A stretch of 64,000 bases of DNA from Staphylococcus warneri (GTDB lineage Bacteria > Bacillota > Bacilli > Staphylococcales > Staphylococcaceae): positions 2,046,001 to 2,110,000 of the forward strand of contig NZ_LR134269.1 of NCBI RefSeq assembly GCF_900636385.1, read 5' to 3'. The notes under the pieces are model-generated. The model searched no databases and was not told the origin of the DNA. It saw only the letters and a program-made list of their open reading frames with translations. The position numbers were made by a program, and so were the translations under genes. Below are positions 1 to 9,417 of the stretch, piece after piece. Position 1 is the stretch's first letter. Every line of letters begins with the position of its first letter.

Positions 1-82
1 TATTATTATTAACTTTAACCTCTGTATATTCTCTTTCAATCAGGCGACGCCAGTGACGTTTGTCTATATATTTTACTTTCAC
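1..82 (-). CDS. N-terminal fragment of an unidentified protein (runs off window)
   Basis: An open frame on the minus strand enters from the left edge and begins near base 82. The chosen start is a GTG with an AAGGAG ribosome site (bases 92-97) nine bases upstream; a second GTG at 86-88 lies too close to that site. The visible 27 residues are basic and aromatic (MKVKYIDKRHWRRLIER, then EYTEVKV) with no stop codon. There is too little sequence to assign a family. It is transcribed in the same direction as the cupin gene but is separated from it by a terminator and about 280 bases of AT-rich DNA. Confidence 0.6.
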   Translation of the reverse strand, partial: MKVKYIDKRHWRRLIEREYTEVKVNNN

Positions 83-364
83 AGTCACCAACTCCTTGTT
101 CTCATTATATAAAAATGGTTCTGTAATGTCATCATATGCCGAACCTAGTTATATATTGTCGTAAAATGGATTTATCTATATTCTACTACATATCAAGACA
201 TTTTACTTTAAAACGACTAAATTACTATGAATTTATTTAATTTAAATTCTAATCATTTTAAAACATTAATAGACACTACAATATATATTAAAACTCAGTT
301 AAACATTAACATAAAAAAGCATACCTACGAGGTAAGTTGCTCTCATAGGTATGCCAAAAATCAG
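83..364. other. AT-rich intergenic region
   Basis: This stretch contains the upstream region of the truncated left-edge gene and, at its right end, the terminator of the cupin gene. I saw no convincing open frame with a ribosome site and no repeat in it. Confidence 0.5.
313..354 (-). terminator. Rho-independent terminator after the cupin gene
   Basis: The arms GCATACCTA (319-327) and TAGGTATGC (346-354) form a hairpin. The A-run at 313-318 gives a U-tract on the minus strand, just after the stop codon of the cupin gene. Confidence 0.8.
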
Positions 365-844
365 CTATTTATCTTTTAGGGCATATTTATCTATAACTGT
401 TTGATGTTCTGGATATAATGCTAATAATTCATGTGCTTTAAATAATTCAAAATGCTTATATTCAAACGCAGGTTGACACATACAACCTACTAAACAGAAC
501 CCTTCATTATGTTCAAAAGAAGATGCAAAAATAGTATCTTTAGGTACAACATACTGCAAAACTTCTCCCGCTTCAATATTAGTACCTAATTGTACCGCTT
601 CGTATTTACCATCAGGCATAATCATATGAATAGTTAAAGATTGGCCAGCATGATAGTACCACACTTCGTCAGCATCAATTCGATGAAAATGTGAAATATC
701 ATTTGGTGTTAATAGAAAATATATACTACTGAATGCAGCTCTTATTGAATTCGAAGAGCCTTGACGTATACTTTCCTTAAAATACCCACCTTCTGGATGA
801 GGTGTCATTTGTAGTTGATCAATCCAATATTGTGCGTTAGTCAT
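365..844 (-). CDS. DUF985-type cupin protein
   Basis: A 159-residue protein of the cupin_5 (DUF985) family, a small single-domain beta-barrel family whose substrate is not established. Diagnostic features are the N-terminal HPEGGYF motif (about residues 16-22), the SHFHRIDADEVWYYHAG segment (about 51-67) typical of the family's barrel core, and a late GCMCQPAFEYKHFE segment. Its ATG overlaps the stop codon of the yebC-like gene by one base (TAATG), so the two are probably translationally coupled. A terminator follows. The family is clear, but the biochemical function is unknown. Confidence 0.8.
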   Translation of the reverse strand: MTNAQYWIDQLQMTPHPEGGYFKESIRQGSSNSIRAAFSSIYFLLTPNDISHFHRIDADEVWYYHAGQSLTIHMIMPDGKYEAVQLGTNIEAGEVLQYVVPKDTIFASSFEHNEGFCLVGCMCQPAFEYKHFELFKAHELLALYPEHQTVIDKYALKDK

Positions 845-1560
845 TATTTTAAATCCACATTATGGAATACATTTTGAACATCTTCAAGATCTTCTAATGC
901 ATCTACTAATTTTTCAAAAGTCTCTTGATCTTCAGGTGATAACTCAATATCTGTTTGAGGTAACATTTCAAACTCTGCTACTTTGAAGTCTTCAACGCCT
1001 GCTTGTCTTAGTGCATCTTGAACTTGTGCAAATTGATCTGGCTCTGCATAAACAATTGTTAAACCTTCAGCATCAATCACATCTCTAACATCTACATCTT
1101 GTTCCATCAACTCTTCTAATACATCATCAGCAGACTTACCTTCAATACCAAACGTAGCCGTATGATCAAACATGTAAGCAACTGAACCTGAAACGCCCAT
1201 GTTACCACCATTTTTACCGAAAGCCGCACGAACATCAGACGCTGTTCTATTCACATTATTTGTAAGTGCATCAACGATTAACATTGAACCACTAGGACCA
1301 AAACCTTCATATCTTAAGTGGTCATAGTTTTCTTCTCCAGCACCTTTAGCTTTATCGATTGCTTTATCAATAATATGGTTTGGTACGGAATATGTTTTTG
1401 CACGTTCTAATACTAATCGTAAGGCTTGGTTAGATTCAGGATTCGGTTCACCTGATTTTGCTGCTACGTATATTTCTTTACCAAATTTAGCATAAATTCT
1501 ACTTGTATTTTTATCTTTTTGAGCCTTTTTCTCTTTAATATTATTCCACTTACGTCCCAT
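844..1560 (-). CDS. YebC/PmpR family protein
   Basis: A 238-residue YebC family protein. Members act as transcriptional regulators or, as shown more recently for some, as translation factors that relieve ribosome stalling. The start [18 protein letters not shown] is the classic family N-terminus, and [17 protein letters not shown] and [14 protein letters not shown] are conserved core motifs. I chose the ATG at 1560, not an upstream start at 1596, because the family begins at MGRKW and a purine-rich GAAAGCGAG lies about nine bases before it. It is coupled to the downstream cupin gene. The length equals the usual family length. Confidence 0.9.
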   Translation of the reverse strand: MGRKWNNIKEKKAQKDKNTSRIYAKFGKEIYVAAKSGEPNPESNQALRLVLERAKTYSVPNHIIDKAIDKAKGAGEENYDHLRYEGFGPSGSMLIVDALTNNVNRTASDVRAAFGKNGGNMGVSGSVAYMFDHTATFGIEGKSADDVLEELMEQDVDVRDVIDAEGLTIVYAEPDQFAQVQDALRQAGVEDFKVAEFEMLPQTDIELSPEDQETFEKLVDALEDLEDVQNVFHNVDLK

Positions 1561-1704
1561 TATGGTCATCTCGCTTTCATTCTCTATAATTAACATTCTA
1601 TATTATACATGATTTTGCATCGATTATATACCACTAGTAACCTATCTCTTTGATAACGTTTGAACTCACTATAGTATACAGTTAGATGATATATCATTAA
1701 ACAT

Positions 1705-1735
1705 AAAAAAATTAGCTCCTAAAATTAGGAACTAA
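1705..1735 (-). terminator. Terminator after sarX
   Basis: The arms TTAGCTCCTAA (1712-1722) and TTAGGAACTAA (1725-1735) form a hairpin with an A-run at 1705-1711 that reads as U on the minus strand, immediately downstream of sarX. Confidence 0.8.
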
Positions 1736-1750
1736 CTTATATGTAGATAT

Positions 1751-2110
1751 TTAAATATTTAAATATTCTTCAACATCATTGAATAAAGCATTAAATTCTT
1801 TCATGTTGTCTTGATTCATATATAGATAAATTTTTCTTTCGTCTTCTTTAGATCTTACTTTACTTAATTTATCTTTTTCAATCAGTCTACGAATAGAAAC
1901 TAATAATTTAGTTCTGCTCAATTCTAATTCTGAAATAGCAATTTTTAAAAATGTTTGCATTAACATTTGTTCTTCTTGACAATTCTTTTCTGCCAAGTCT
2001 AAAACAGCTAAATCATTTAATGTTAACTTATATTTTTGATCTATATATTCAGATAATGCTTTATATTGTTTGTAAAATTCTAATAACTTATCTAACTTCT
2101 CTTTATTCAA
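1751..2110 (-). CDS. sarX: SarA-family regulator SarX
   Basis: A 119-residue single-domain winged-helix regulator of the SarA family. The C-terminal half carries the family signature: a helix-turn-helix region (about residues 60-85) followed by the wing [14 protein letters not shown], whose D-E-R-K core is shared with SarA. The length equals S. aureus SarX. It starts at TTG behind a strong GGGGGTG ribosome site. The gene follows rbf on the same strand, as in S. aureus, where Rbf activates sarX and SarX in turn influences icaADBC and agr. The assignment rests on family signature, length and the rbf neighbourhood. Confidence 0.85.
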   Translation of the reverse strand: MNKEKLDKLLEFYKQYKALSEYIDQKYKLTLNDLAVLDLAEKNCQEEQMLMQTFLKIAISELELSRTKLLVSIRRLIEKDKLSKVRSKEDERKIYLYMNQDNMKEFNALFNDVEEYLNI

Positions 2111-2222
2111 AAGACTTGCACCCCCAAATATAAACAGACAACGTATAATAACATTATCCTAAATATCTGAAAATTTGTCTTTCCTGTTTGTTTTTAATCT
2201 ATTGTCAAAATTACCGATAAAT

Positions 2223-4406
2223 TTAAATTGAGTTGTGCCACGCTCTTTTGATTTTAGATTCATTTTTAAATATAGTAATCATATAAAAGGAATTATAACT
2301 GAGATTAATGTCTAGCGATTTTTCTGTAAAATCATGTTCAATCACTTCTACCATAGGTTTAAAGTAATAATCTATAGTATCTAGAAATTCACTTGTCCAG
2401 TCATATTTATTTCTTAAATCTTTGGCTATTAAATGATTTAGGTTTCCACTATAACTATTTATTTTTCCTATAAAAATAAAGTAGCTCTTATTGGGAGGCG
2501 TTTGATCAAAACTTACATACACATGACTATCTTCATAGTTCTCATTTGTAGCTTCGTTTTCAATAATTCTCCAATCAAATAAACATAATACGTACCTGTC
2601 TTCCAGTTCTACTTTTTTGTAGTAACTTGCATCAACATATTCTTGATTAAATAACCAAGTTAACTCATTAAATATTAAGCCGAATGTTGTTTTAAAACCG
2701 TTCTTATCAAATAAGTGTAATGTATTAAAAAGCTGTGTATGATCATATAAATTAAAACCTAATCCGGCAAACGTTTCTCTTAAAGCGGATATCGTTTCAA
2801 TGATAAGGGGTGCACTATTGCTCAAATCATTATCTTTATCATTGATGAGTTGATGGTTTTCTACATTTAGTAAAATCATCTTCTCTTTTACAAAGTCAAT
2901 TTCATTCAATATTGCTTTTAAATTCTTTAATTGAATCTCATTTTTTAATAATAAATGCTCATTTTCATCTATTAAATAGGATGTTTTTAATTTGGCATTA
3001 TCTATAAATAAATATTCGAATTTCAATCGCTTAATTTGTGATTCTATAGATTTTAATAGTACAGGATCATCTAACAAACATGTTATATCTAAACCGATAA
3101 CATGATTAATATGCAAATCTTGAAACTTAATAATATCTCTATAAACTTCACGTATTTCCTTTTCATCTAAACTGAATACCGAAATCACTTCATATTGATG
3201 AGGAATTGACTTCATAGCATTTTTCAATTTTAACACTGCATCATTAAAGCAAATTCCTAAATGATCAATAACTCTATAATTATCAATATTAAAAGCAACC
3301 CTTAAACCTCTTTCTATAATAACCTCTGCAATTTTTCGTTTGTCGTCATAAGTCATGACATCACAAATTTCTGTGAGTGTTGGCACAATATAGAAAATAA
3401 CATCAGTACGAGAAAAGTCATATTTTTCAAACTTATCATATAAAAATAGATATCGAATTTCTTCTATTGTCTGGATTTGAATAATGCTATGAAACGGCTT
3501 AACTTTATTAGCCGTTCCAACATCTAGTTGAATATCTTCGTATTTTTCAATATTATGTTGTTCTACTAAATTTTCAACATAAGTTTTGAAAGCTTCAATA
3601 TCTTCATCAGCTTCAATATTTACTTTAAACATCACATTCTTATCATATTTAGACAATTTACGATAATCATTGGGCGTCACACCCAAATAGCCTTTAAACA
3701 TTTTAGAAAATGTAGACATATTACTAAAACCTAATGCGTCACTAATATGACTAATTGTGTCATTAGTTGTTAGAAGCATTTCTATTGATTTATTAATTTT
3801 TAAAGTATCTACATATCTCTTAAAGCCCATACCTATTAATTGATGGAATTGGGAAGAAATATTTGATTTTGATATAAAAAGATCTGTTGATATATCTTTC
3901 AACGTCAATCTCGTTTCAATATGATTATCGATATATTCTAATTCCTCTTTTAAATCATTGTAATATGTATAGTTATATTGATTAACTGCAATATCTTTAT
4001 CTACAACTGCTTCTGTACCAATGATTTGAACAATTTCCCTTGTAAGTTGATCTAGCATTTCTTGATTATCGTGGTTAATTCTTTTAAGTGCTAACTGTAA
4101 AATCAAGTCTTTAAGTAGATTAGAAGATTTAATCAGATTGGATGTATATTGGAATTCAAAAAATGAAAAACCTTGCTCAGTAAACCAATCACTTGTTAGA
4201 TATAGCATGATCATTCTACCTTTTGTGTCTACACTAAATACATCAGCATTGTTGATGATATAGATGTCGTTATTAATCGTCATTTGTTTACGAAATTTTT
4301 GAACATGCATATCACTCTCTAATGGCCAAAATAAGATGATACCATCTTGGCACCTAGTTGTTGGATATTCAACATTAGATAGTATACGCAAATACGAATT
4401 CGGCAT
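2223..4406 (-). CDS. rbf: AraC-family biofilm regulator Rbf
   Basis: A protein of about 727 residues with an unusual layout: an N-terminal sensory region, an AraC-type double helix-turn-helix at about residues 160-265 (from YNDLKEELEYIDNHIE to GVTPNDYRKL), and a long C-terminal alpha/beta domain. This matches Rbf, which controls biofilm formation in S. aureus and S. epidermidis partly through SarX or SarR and ica. I chose the ATG at 4406 (MPNSYLRILSN) because a GAGAGGGAG ribosome site lies just upstream; the TTG at 4436 has none. About 110 bases separate it from sarX. The C-terminal domain's ligand is unknown. Confidence 0.85.
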   Translation of the reverse strand: MPNSYLRILSNVEYPTTRCQDGIILFWPLESDMHVQKFRKQMTINNDIYIINNADVFSVDTKGRMIMLYLTSDWFTEQGFSFFEFQYTSNLIKSSNLLKDLILQLALKRINHDNQEMLDQLTREIVQIIGTEAVVDKDIAVNQYNYTYYNDLKEELEYIDNHIETRLTLKDISTDLFISKSNISSQFHQLIGMGFKRYVDTLKINKSIEMLLTTNDTISHISDALGFSNMSTFSKMFKGYLGVTPNDYRKLSKYDKNVMFKVNIEADEDIEAFKTYVENLVEQHNIEKYEDIQLDVGTANKVKPFHSIIQIQTIEEIRYLFLYDKFEKYDFSRTDVIFYIVPTLTEICDVMTYDDKRKIAEVIIERGLRVAFNIDNYRVIDHLGICFNDAVLKLKNAMKSIPHQYEVISVFSLDEKEIREVYRDIIKFQDLHINHVIGLDITCLLDDPVLLKSIESQIKRLKFEYLFIDNAKLKTSYLIDENEHLLLKNEIQLKNLKAILNEIDFVKEKMILLNVENHQLINDKDNDLSNSAPLIIETISALRETFAGLGFNLYDHTQLFNTLHLFDKNGFKTTFGLIFNELTWLFNQEYVDASYYKKVELEDRYVLCLFDWRIIENEATNENYEDSHVYVSFDQTPPNKSYFIFIGKINSYSGNLNHLIAKDLRNKYDWTSEFLDTIDYYFKPMVEVIEHDFTEKSLDINLSYNSFYMITIFKNESKIKRAWHNSI

Positions 4407-4573
4407 ATTTCTCCCTCTCTTTTCTAATAAACCCAATATAGCTTCTAAACATAATCATCATTCTAAATGCATACTTGAAATAATTTAACGCAATTATAAC
4501 ACGTACCAAAAAAATATACTTGTTTATATATCTATAAAAAATTAAGTTATAAAACAACATAAATATTTTGAAT

Positions 4574-4666
4574 AAAAAAAGATGCGGCGTTAACTTCTTA
4601 ATGCTTTAGTTAAAGACATTAAGAAAATATTTTACATCAAACAGTTAATTTCACGCCAACATCTTT
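4574..4666 (-). terminator. Long nested hairpin between the BI-1 gene and rbf
   Basis: An inner hairpin TCTTAATGCTTTA / TAAAGACATTAAGA (4596-4624) sits inside imperfect outer arms containing GATG..GGCGT and CGCC..CATC (4581-4665). The run of A at 4574-4580 reads as U on the minus strand, so it probably ends the BI-1 transcript. It is larger than an ordinary terminator. Confidence 0.65.
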
Positions 4667-4690
4667 GTATTTTAACAATCGTTATTTTAT

Positions 4691-5335
4691 TTATCTAAAT
4701 CGATTTGCCAATCGAAGTATATCTTTAATGATGTTTAACAGATTGATAAATAGATTAAAGCCCATTTCTCTTGGAGAAAATTGCCCTCGCTTCATCCTAT
4801 TAAAATCATAAAGCGTATATAACAAGAATAATAATAAGCTTACGACTGTAATAATAGTATGGAAAATAGGGTTATGGATAAATATTCCAATAATACTTGC
4901 AATAATTAATGCTAATAAAGTAACGAATAAATATCTTCCCATACTTGATGCATCGTTGATTAAAAAGAATCCTACAATACCAAAAGCAATAAAAGCACCA
5001 ATGGCTAGTATAATATTCTTATAAAAAACTTCCGGTCCTAAATTTTGTAAATAGCTAGTAAACATAGCATATGACAAAAGACCCAATATAATGGCATAAA
5101 TATGTGAAATAACTAAGCCATACTTACGTGCACGTTGAAATACTAAGGTAATTAATACTAAGACCATTAATGCAAGAGATAAAGGTCTTCTCCATTCCAT
5201 TGGTAAAAATTGACCAAAATAACACCCAATCCCAAAAATAATCCAATAATACATGAAGAATAGCCAAACTTTAGCATAAGCATGTGAACGATGTTTATCT
5301 TTTGTTTCATTTGTATGTTGTGTAGCATGTGACAT
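4691..5335 (-). CDS. BI-1 (TMBIM/YccA) family membrane protein
   Basis: A 214-residue integral membrane protein with a short His- and Lys-rich cytosolic N-terminus and about seven hydrophobic segments. The C-terminal LYDFNRMKRGQ followed by LFINLLNIIKDILRLANR is the Bax-inhibitor-1 family signature. Bacterial members such as YetJ are pH-sensitive calcium leak channels; the role in staphylococci is unproved. The start at 5335 (MSHATQHTNE) is preferred because AAGGAG lies about eight bases upstream, inside the sequence a longer start would translate. It is probably transcribed alone, with its own terminator. Confidence 0.75.
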   Translation of the reverse strand: MSHATQHTNETKDKHRSHAYAKVWLFFMYYWIIFGIGCYFGQFLPMEWRRPLSLALMVLVLITLVFQRARKYGLVISHIYAIILGLLSYAMFTSYLQNLGPEVFYKNIILAIGAFIAFGIVGFFLINDASSMGRYLFVTLLALIIASIIGIFIHNPIFHTIITVVSLLLFLLYTLYDFNRMKRGQFSPREMGFNLFINLLNIIKDILRLANRFR

Positions 5336-5576
5336 ATATTCTGCTCCTTCATTCATGATTTGTTAATCTAATGGTACGATTTTACAATAATATATTAATT
5401 AAAAAAAGTAATAATAATGAAAAATGATATACTTAGTAGGTATTTCTATATATACTATACACTTTGTTACAATTTATAAAACTTTTTTATTGAATTTTTC
5501 AATCGAAAACCCACTTCATAACTGTCATATCAGCATTTTTACAAATGAAATATTTCTATTCCCAATTGTTAACAAT

Positions 5577-5593
5577 ATTACAAGATAATAACA
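5577..5593 (-). promoter_or_regulatory. Candidate WalR box upstream of the LysM-CHAP gene
   Basis: On the minus strand the bases read TGTTAT-N5-TGTAAT, an exact match to the WalR consensus TGTWAH-N5-TGTWAH. It lies about 125 bases before the LysM-CHAP wall hydrolase, a gene class known to be controlled by WalKR. The 380-base intergenic region around it is otherwise AT-rich with no other feature I can support. Confidence 0.55.
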
Positions 5594-5715
5594 AACCACA
5601 CAGAGACTCATATTTTTGTTAGTATGGATAGCGTAGTAAAAAACGAGAACGCGATGATACATCGTTAATCATAATTCTATAAAAAATATTAAAGCAAATT
5701 TAAGGAGGAGTCACT

Positions 5716-6537
5716 TTGAAAAAGTTAGCCTTTGCAGTAACTGCCGCTTCTGGCGCAGCCGCAGCACTTTCTCATCACGATGCCGAAGCTTCTACTCAAC
5801 ATAAAGTTCAGTCAGGTGAATCATTATGGACTATCGCTCAGAAATATAATACGTCAGTAGATAGTATTAAACAAAATAATAATCTAGATAATAATATGGT
5901 ATTCCCTGGACAAGTCATTACAGTAGGTGGAAGTGCTTCTCAAAGCTCAAGTTCAAACACTTCTTCACAATCAGGATCACCTTCAACACATACTGTACAA
6001 TCAGGTGAGTCATTAAATATTATTGCAAATAAATACGGTGTATCAGTTAACGAGTTAATGTCAGCAAATAATTTAAACGGTTATTTAATCACACCAAACC
6101 AAACTTTAAAAATTCCTAACGGCGGTTCTGGTGCAGGCGCAGGCGCTGGTTCTGGTGGTGCAACAGCTACACAAGGTAATACAAGCACACAATCACCATC
6201 ATTTAACCATCAAAATTTATATACTGAAGGACAATGTACATGGTACGTATTTGACCGTCGTGCTCAAGCTGGTAAACCAATTAGCACATATTGGTCAGAT
6301 GCTAAATATTGGGCTACTGGTGCTGCGAATGACGGTTACCAAGTAGACCATTCACCTGAAGTAGGTGCAATTATGCAAAGTGTCCCAGGTCCTTATGGTC
6401 ACGTTGCATACGTTGAACGTGTTAATGGCGACGGAAGTATCTTAATTTCAGAAATGAACTATACTAATGGACCTTACAACACAAACTACAGAACAATTCC
6501 AGCTTCTGAAGTGTCAAGTTACGCATTCATCCACTAA
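5716..6537 (+). CDS. Secreted LysM-LysM-CHAP peptidoglycan hydrolase
   Basis: A 273-residue secreted wall hydrolase. A signal peptide ends near residue 25 (AEAS). LysM1 spans about 28-70, a Ser-rich linker follows, LysM2 spans about 91-134, then a Gly/Ala-rich linker and a CHAP domain at about 165-273. CHAP catalytic residues are visible: Cys174 in EGQCTWYV and His229 in YGHVAYVE. Such enzymes (SsaA/Sle1 type) cut peptide cross-bridges or amide bonds in the wall; two LysM repeats distinguish it from Sle1, which has three. It uses a TTG start with an AAGGAGGAG site. A WalR box upstream suggests WalKR control. Confidence 0.9.
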   Translation: MKKLAFAVTAASGAAAALSHHDAEASTQHKVQSGESLWTIAQKYNTSVDSIKQNNNLDNNMVFPGQVITVGGSASQSSSSNTSSQSGSPSTHTVQSGESLNIIANKYGVSVNELMSANNLNGYLITPNQTLKIPNGGSGAGAGAGSGGATATQGNTSTQSPSFNHQNLYTEGQCTWYVFDRRAQAGKPISTYWSDAKYWATGAANDGYQVDHSPEVGAIMQSVPGPYGHVAYVERVNGDGSILISEMNYTNGPYNTNYRTIPASEVSSYAFIH

Positions 6538-6585
6538 CAAAGTGAGATACTATAAAATTAATTATACTTTTCATCAATATATATA

Positions 6586-6623
6586 AACACCAACAAAGCA
6601 CATCACTTTGTTGGTGTTTTTTT
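6586..6623 (+). terminator. Terminator of the LysM-CHAP gene
   Basis: The arms AACACCAACAAAG (6586-6598) and CTTTGTTGGTGTT (6606-6618) are a perfect 13-bp stem followed by a T-run. Confidence 0.9.
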
Positions 6624-6693
6624 ATTATCTTAACTGATGATCTCTATTTAAATGAAACTTTCCCTTTTATTTATCATCGTAATTAATCTAATA

Positions 6694-7545
6694 CTAAGAC
6701 AACCATTCTGGCATAAGTGCTTTGATTTCCTTAGCGATACGCTTTCCTTGTTCATATCCAGCATTACCAACCTCAATAATAACACTCGCATCATAAATAT
6801 TATCACCTATTATGCTTTTGCTAAATTCATCTGGAGTGATAGTATAGACATCACTTGTGTTGGATAAAGTTATTTCATCATCAAACACATTAGGTAATTT
6901 CCCTATTTTCTGTGTTAACGGGGCGATAATCAAAATTTGCTTAAAATCTTTAGCTAAACATGCATTTGTTGATGAAACCATTCCCCCATCAATATACTCT
7001 TTTCCATTCATCGTCACATGAGGCCATAATCCTGGAACTGCTCCACTTGCTGCTACAGAATCGATCAAATCCATTCCAATTTGTTGATTAATCGTTTCCA
7101 ATTGTCCAGTCCGAGCATTGATAGCCGTTATCACTAATTGCGACGTCCATTTTGAACCGTTTAATCTTTTAGCTATCGCCTTTTTTCTTTCCTTCATTGA
7201 AATAACAGGTTGAACTTGGTCGATCATCTCTCCAAGTAATCGTCCAATATTTTCTTGGTTATTTCCACCCTGAATATAAGCCTGTCTCCACATCTCATAA
7301 ACTTCTTTTTTTAGCTTAGTCTGCTCATTAGGGTCCTTATTTTCATTCAGATAGTGGTAATATGCTTTCATGTCTTGATTATTTGATAATACTGCGCCAA
7401 CAAAGGCTCCTGCAGAAGTCCCAAAAATTTTGCCAATTTGACTTATGTTCATGCCATTTTCAATAAGTGCTGCTAATACACCTGACTCCCATGCGATGCC
7501 TGTAATTCCGCCACCACCTAAAACAAGTGCGCGTTCATTCTTCAT
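6694..7545 (-). CDS. Patatin-like phospholipase family protein
   Basis: A 283-residue protein with the patatin fold signatures: the glycine-rich oxyanion loop LVLGGGGITG (residues 8-16), the nucleophile elbow GTSAG with Ser44, and the catalytic-dyad Asp186 in YIDGGMV. Bacterial patatin-like proteins are lipid acyl hydrolases, but this member's substrate is unknown. It has no signal peptide, so it is probably cytosolic. A strong GGGGGAAGAG site precedes the ATG. It is convergent with the LysM-CHAP gene on one side and followed upstream by the pit locus, which has its own terminator. Confidence 0.85.
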   Translation of the reverse strand: MKNERALVLGGGGITGIAWESGVLAALIENGMNISQIGKIFGTSAGAFVGAVLSNNQDMKAYYHYLNENKDPNEQTKLKKEVYEMWRQAYIQGGNNQENIGRLLGEMIDQVQPVISMKERKKAIAKRLNGSKWTSQLVITAINARTGQLETINQQIGMDLIDSVAASGAVPGLWPHVTMNGKEYIDGGMVSSTNACLAKDFKQILIIAPLTQKIGKLPNVFDDEITLSNTSDVYTITPDEFSKSIIGDNIYDASVIIEVGNAGYEQGKRIAKEIKALMPEWLS

Positions 7546-7592
7546 TTCTCTTCCCCCTATTATACTCTCTTAATTTGTAACATTTAATGTAT

Positions 7593-7628
7593 AAAAAAGG
7601 TTGAGCGAGTTTCTTACCCGCTCAACCT
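7593..7628 (-). terminator. Terminator of pitA
   Basis: The arms AGGTTGAGCG (7598-7607) and CGCTCAACCT (7619-7628) form a GC-rich hairpin with an A-run at 7593-7598 (U on the minus strand), directly after the pitA stop. Confidence 0.9.
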
Positions 7629-7654
7629 GACTATTTAAATCGCTATGTTATATA

Positions 7655-8665
7655 TTATTTTAAGAAGAAATGCATGATAAAGTATACAAGTGCTGCTAAT
7701 ACTGCTGAAATAGGTAATGTAATTACCCAAGTAATTAACATACGTTGTGCTGTACTCCATCTAACACCTTTCGCACGGTTAGAAGCACCAACACCTAAAA
7801 TTGATGAAGATACAACGTGTGTAGTTGAAAGTGGGAAATGTAATGATGATGCTACGAAAATAGTTAACGCAGATGACAAGTCAGCTGCAGCACCATTCGC
7901 TGGTCTGATTTTCATAATATTACCACCAACAGTTTTGATGATTTTCCAACCACCGACTGCTGTACCAAGACCCATAGCAGTAGCACATGCAATTTTAACC
8001 CATAATGCTGGTTCTACGTTTGAACCATTTTGAATATTAGCAACGATTAAAGCTAAAGTAATGATCCCCATTGATTTTTGCGCATCGTTAGTACCATGTG
8101 AGAATGATTGTAACGCTGCAGTGAAGATTTGTAGGAATCTAAAGTTACGATTAGCACGTGTTAAGTTAGCATTTTTAAATACGACTTTAACAATTGAATA
8201 CATAATAAAACCAACGCAGAAAGCAACAATTGGAGATACGATTAATACGATAATAATTTTAGTGAAACCTTGATAATGTAAAACTCCAAATGATCCTTCT
8301 GAAGCAATAGCTGCACCTGCGATTGAACCAATTAAAGCATGTGATGATGAACTTGGAATACCATATAACCAAGTGATTAAGTTCCATGCAATCGCAGCGA
8401 TAATTGCTGCTAAAACTACAACCAATCCATGTTGTAATTTAAATGGATCTACAATGTCTTTTGTTATCGTACCAGCGACTCCAGTAAATGCTAAAGCACC
8501 AATAAAGTTCATAACTGCTGCTAATAAAATGGCTGTTCTTGGAGTTAATGCTCTCGTAGATACGGCTGTAGCTACAGCATTGGCTGTATCATGGAAACCA
8601 TTGATAAAGTCAAATATTAATGAAAATATAACTATAGCTATCGTGACGATTAAAATATATTCCAT
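7655..8665 (-). CDS. pitA: Low-affinity inorganic phosphate transporter PitA
   Basis: A 336-residue PiT family (PF01384) phosphate permease with about ten transmembrane segments and the two duplicated family signatures: GFHDTANAVATAVSTRAL near the N-terminus, and SFSHGTNDAQKSMGI in the second half. It imports metal-phosphate complexes driven by the proton gradient. It lies 15 bases downstream of the DUF47 gene on the same strand, the standard pairing of PiT with its PhoU-like partner, so the two form an operon ending in a strong terminator. Confidence 0.9.
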   Translation of the reverse strand: MEYILIVTIAIVIFSLIFDFINGFHDTANAVATAVSTRALTPRTAILLAAVMNFIGALAFTGVAGTITKDIVDPFKLQHGLVVVLAAIIAAIAWNLITWLYGIPSSSSHALIGSIAGAAIASEGSFGVLHYQGFTKIIIVLIVSPIVAFCVGFIMYSIVKVVFKNANLTRANRNFRFLQIFTAALQSFSHGTNDAQKSMGIITLALIVANIQNGSNVEPALWVKIACATAMGLGTAVGGWKIIKTVGGNIMKIRPANGAAADLSSALTIFVASSLHFPLSTTHVVSSSILGVGASNRAKGVRWSTAQRMLITWVITLPISAVLAALVYFIMHFFLK

Positions 8666-8680
8666 AAGTGAGGACTCCCT

Positions 8681-9298
8681 TTAGCTATTTTTCATGATTA
8701 TAGTTTCAAAATTATTTGCGACTGTTTGGCATTTATCTGCAATTTCTTCCATGCTTTGATAAATATCTTTTATTTTAATTAATGTGATTGGATCTGTTTC
8801 ACTGTTGAAGATATGTTTCATAGATTGTCTTAAAATACCGTCACAGTTCGTTTCAAACTCTTTAATATTAATTGAGTGAATACGCATGTGAGATAATTTT
8901 TTATCTACTAATAAACCTACAGCTAGTTTCATTTCTGCAACTGCCTTTTGAATATTTTCAACAAATTCAGCCATGTATTCGTCTGTATATTCGATAGAAT
9001 ACATTTCAAACATTGCTGACGTTTCTTCCATAGCATCTAATACATCATCAATTGCATTACATAAAGATAAGATATCTTCACGTTCAATTGGTGTGATAAA
9101 AGTCTGATTTAAATCAGTAATCACTTGATGCATTAATTCATCACCATGAGATTCATAAGTTTTGATATTATCAGAATATGCTTTTAAATCTAAGTGTGTA
9201 TTGAAATCCATTTTACCGAACTCAATTGCTGCACGATCAAGATTAAAAACCATTTCTTCTAACTGAACCATGAACTTATCTTTTTTCTTACTAAACAT
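8681..9298 (-). CDS. DUF47 (PhoU-like) phosphate transport accessory protein
   Basis: A 205-residue all-helical DUF47 family protein, structurally related to PhoU. It begins MFSKKKDKFMVQLEEM and carries paired acidic helical repeats (ESHGDELMHQV near residue 50, FETNCDGILRQSMKHIF near 148) of the type that bind metal clusters in PhoU. Members are encoded next to PiT transporters and are thought to tune them. It is the first gene of the two-gene pit operon, with a GGAGG ribosome site. PhoP- or WalR-like direct repeats lie upstream. Confidence 0.85.
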   Translation of the reverse strand: MFSKKKDKFMVQLEEMVFNLDRAAIEFGKMDFNTHLDLKAYSDNIKTYESHGDELMHQVITDLNQTFITPIEREDILSLCNAIDDVLDAMEETSAMFEMYSIEYTDEYMAEFVENIQKAVAEMKLAVGLLVDKKLSHMRIHSINIKEFETNCDGILRQSMKHIFNSETDPITLIKIKDIYQSMEEIADKCQTVANNFETIIMKNS

Positions 9299-9417
9299 TC
9301 AAAATCCTCCATTTGAGCGATTGTTGCCAATCACATTCATAAATTTTTACTCCATAAAACCTATTATAAGGAACACATTTACAATTTTCAGAAAAAAGGA
9401 GATTCACTTTTTCATTT

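Noticed and set aside
4375..4560. 61-residue frame upstream of and overlapping rbf
   Set aside because: No ribosome site precedes its ATG and its composition is that of AT-rich leader DNA. I treat it as untranslated.
7674..8684. Long antisense frames opposite pitA
   Set aside because: They mirror the codon periodicity of a real membrane-protein gene on the other strand and have no ribosome sites or recognisable domains.
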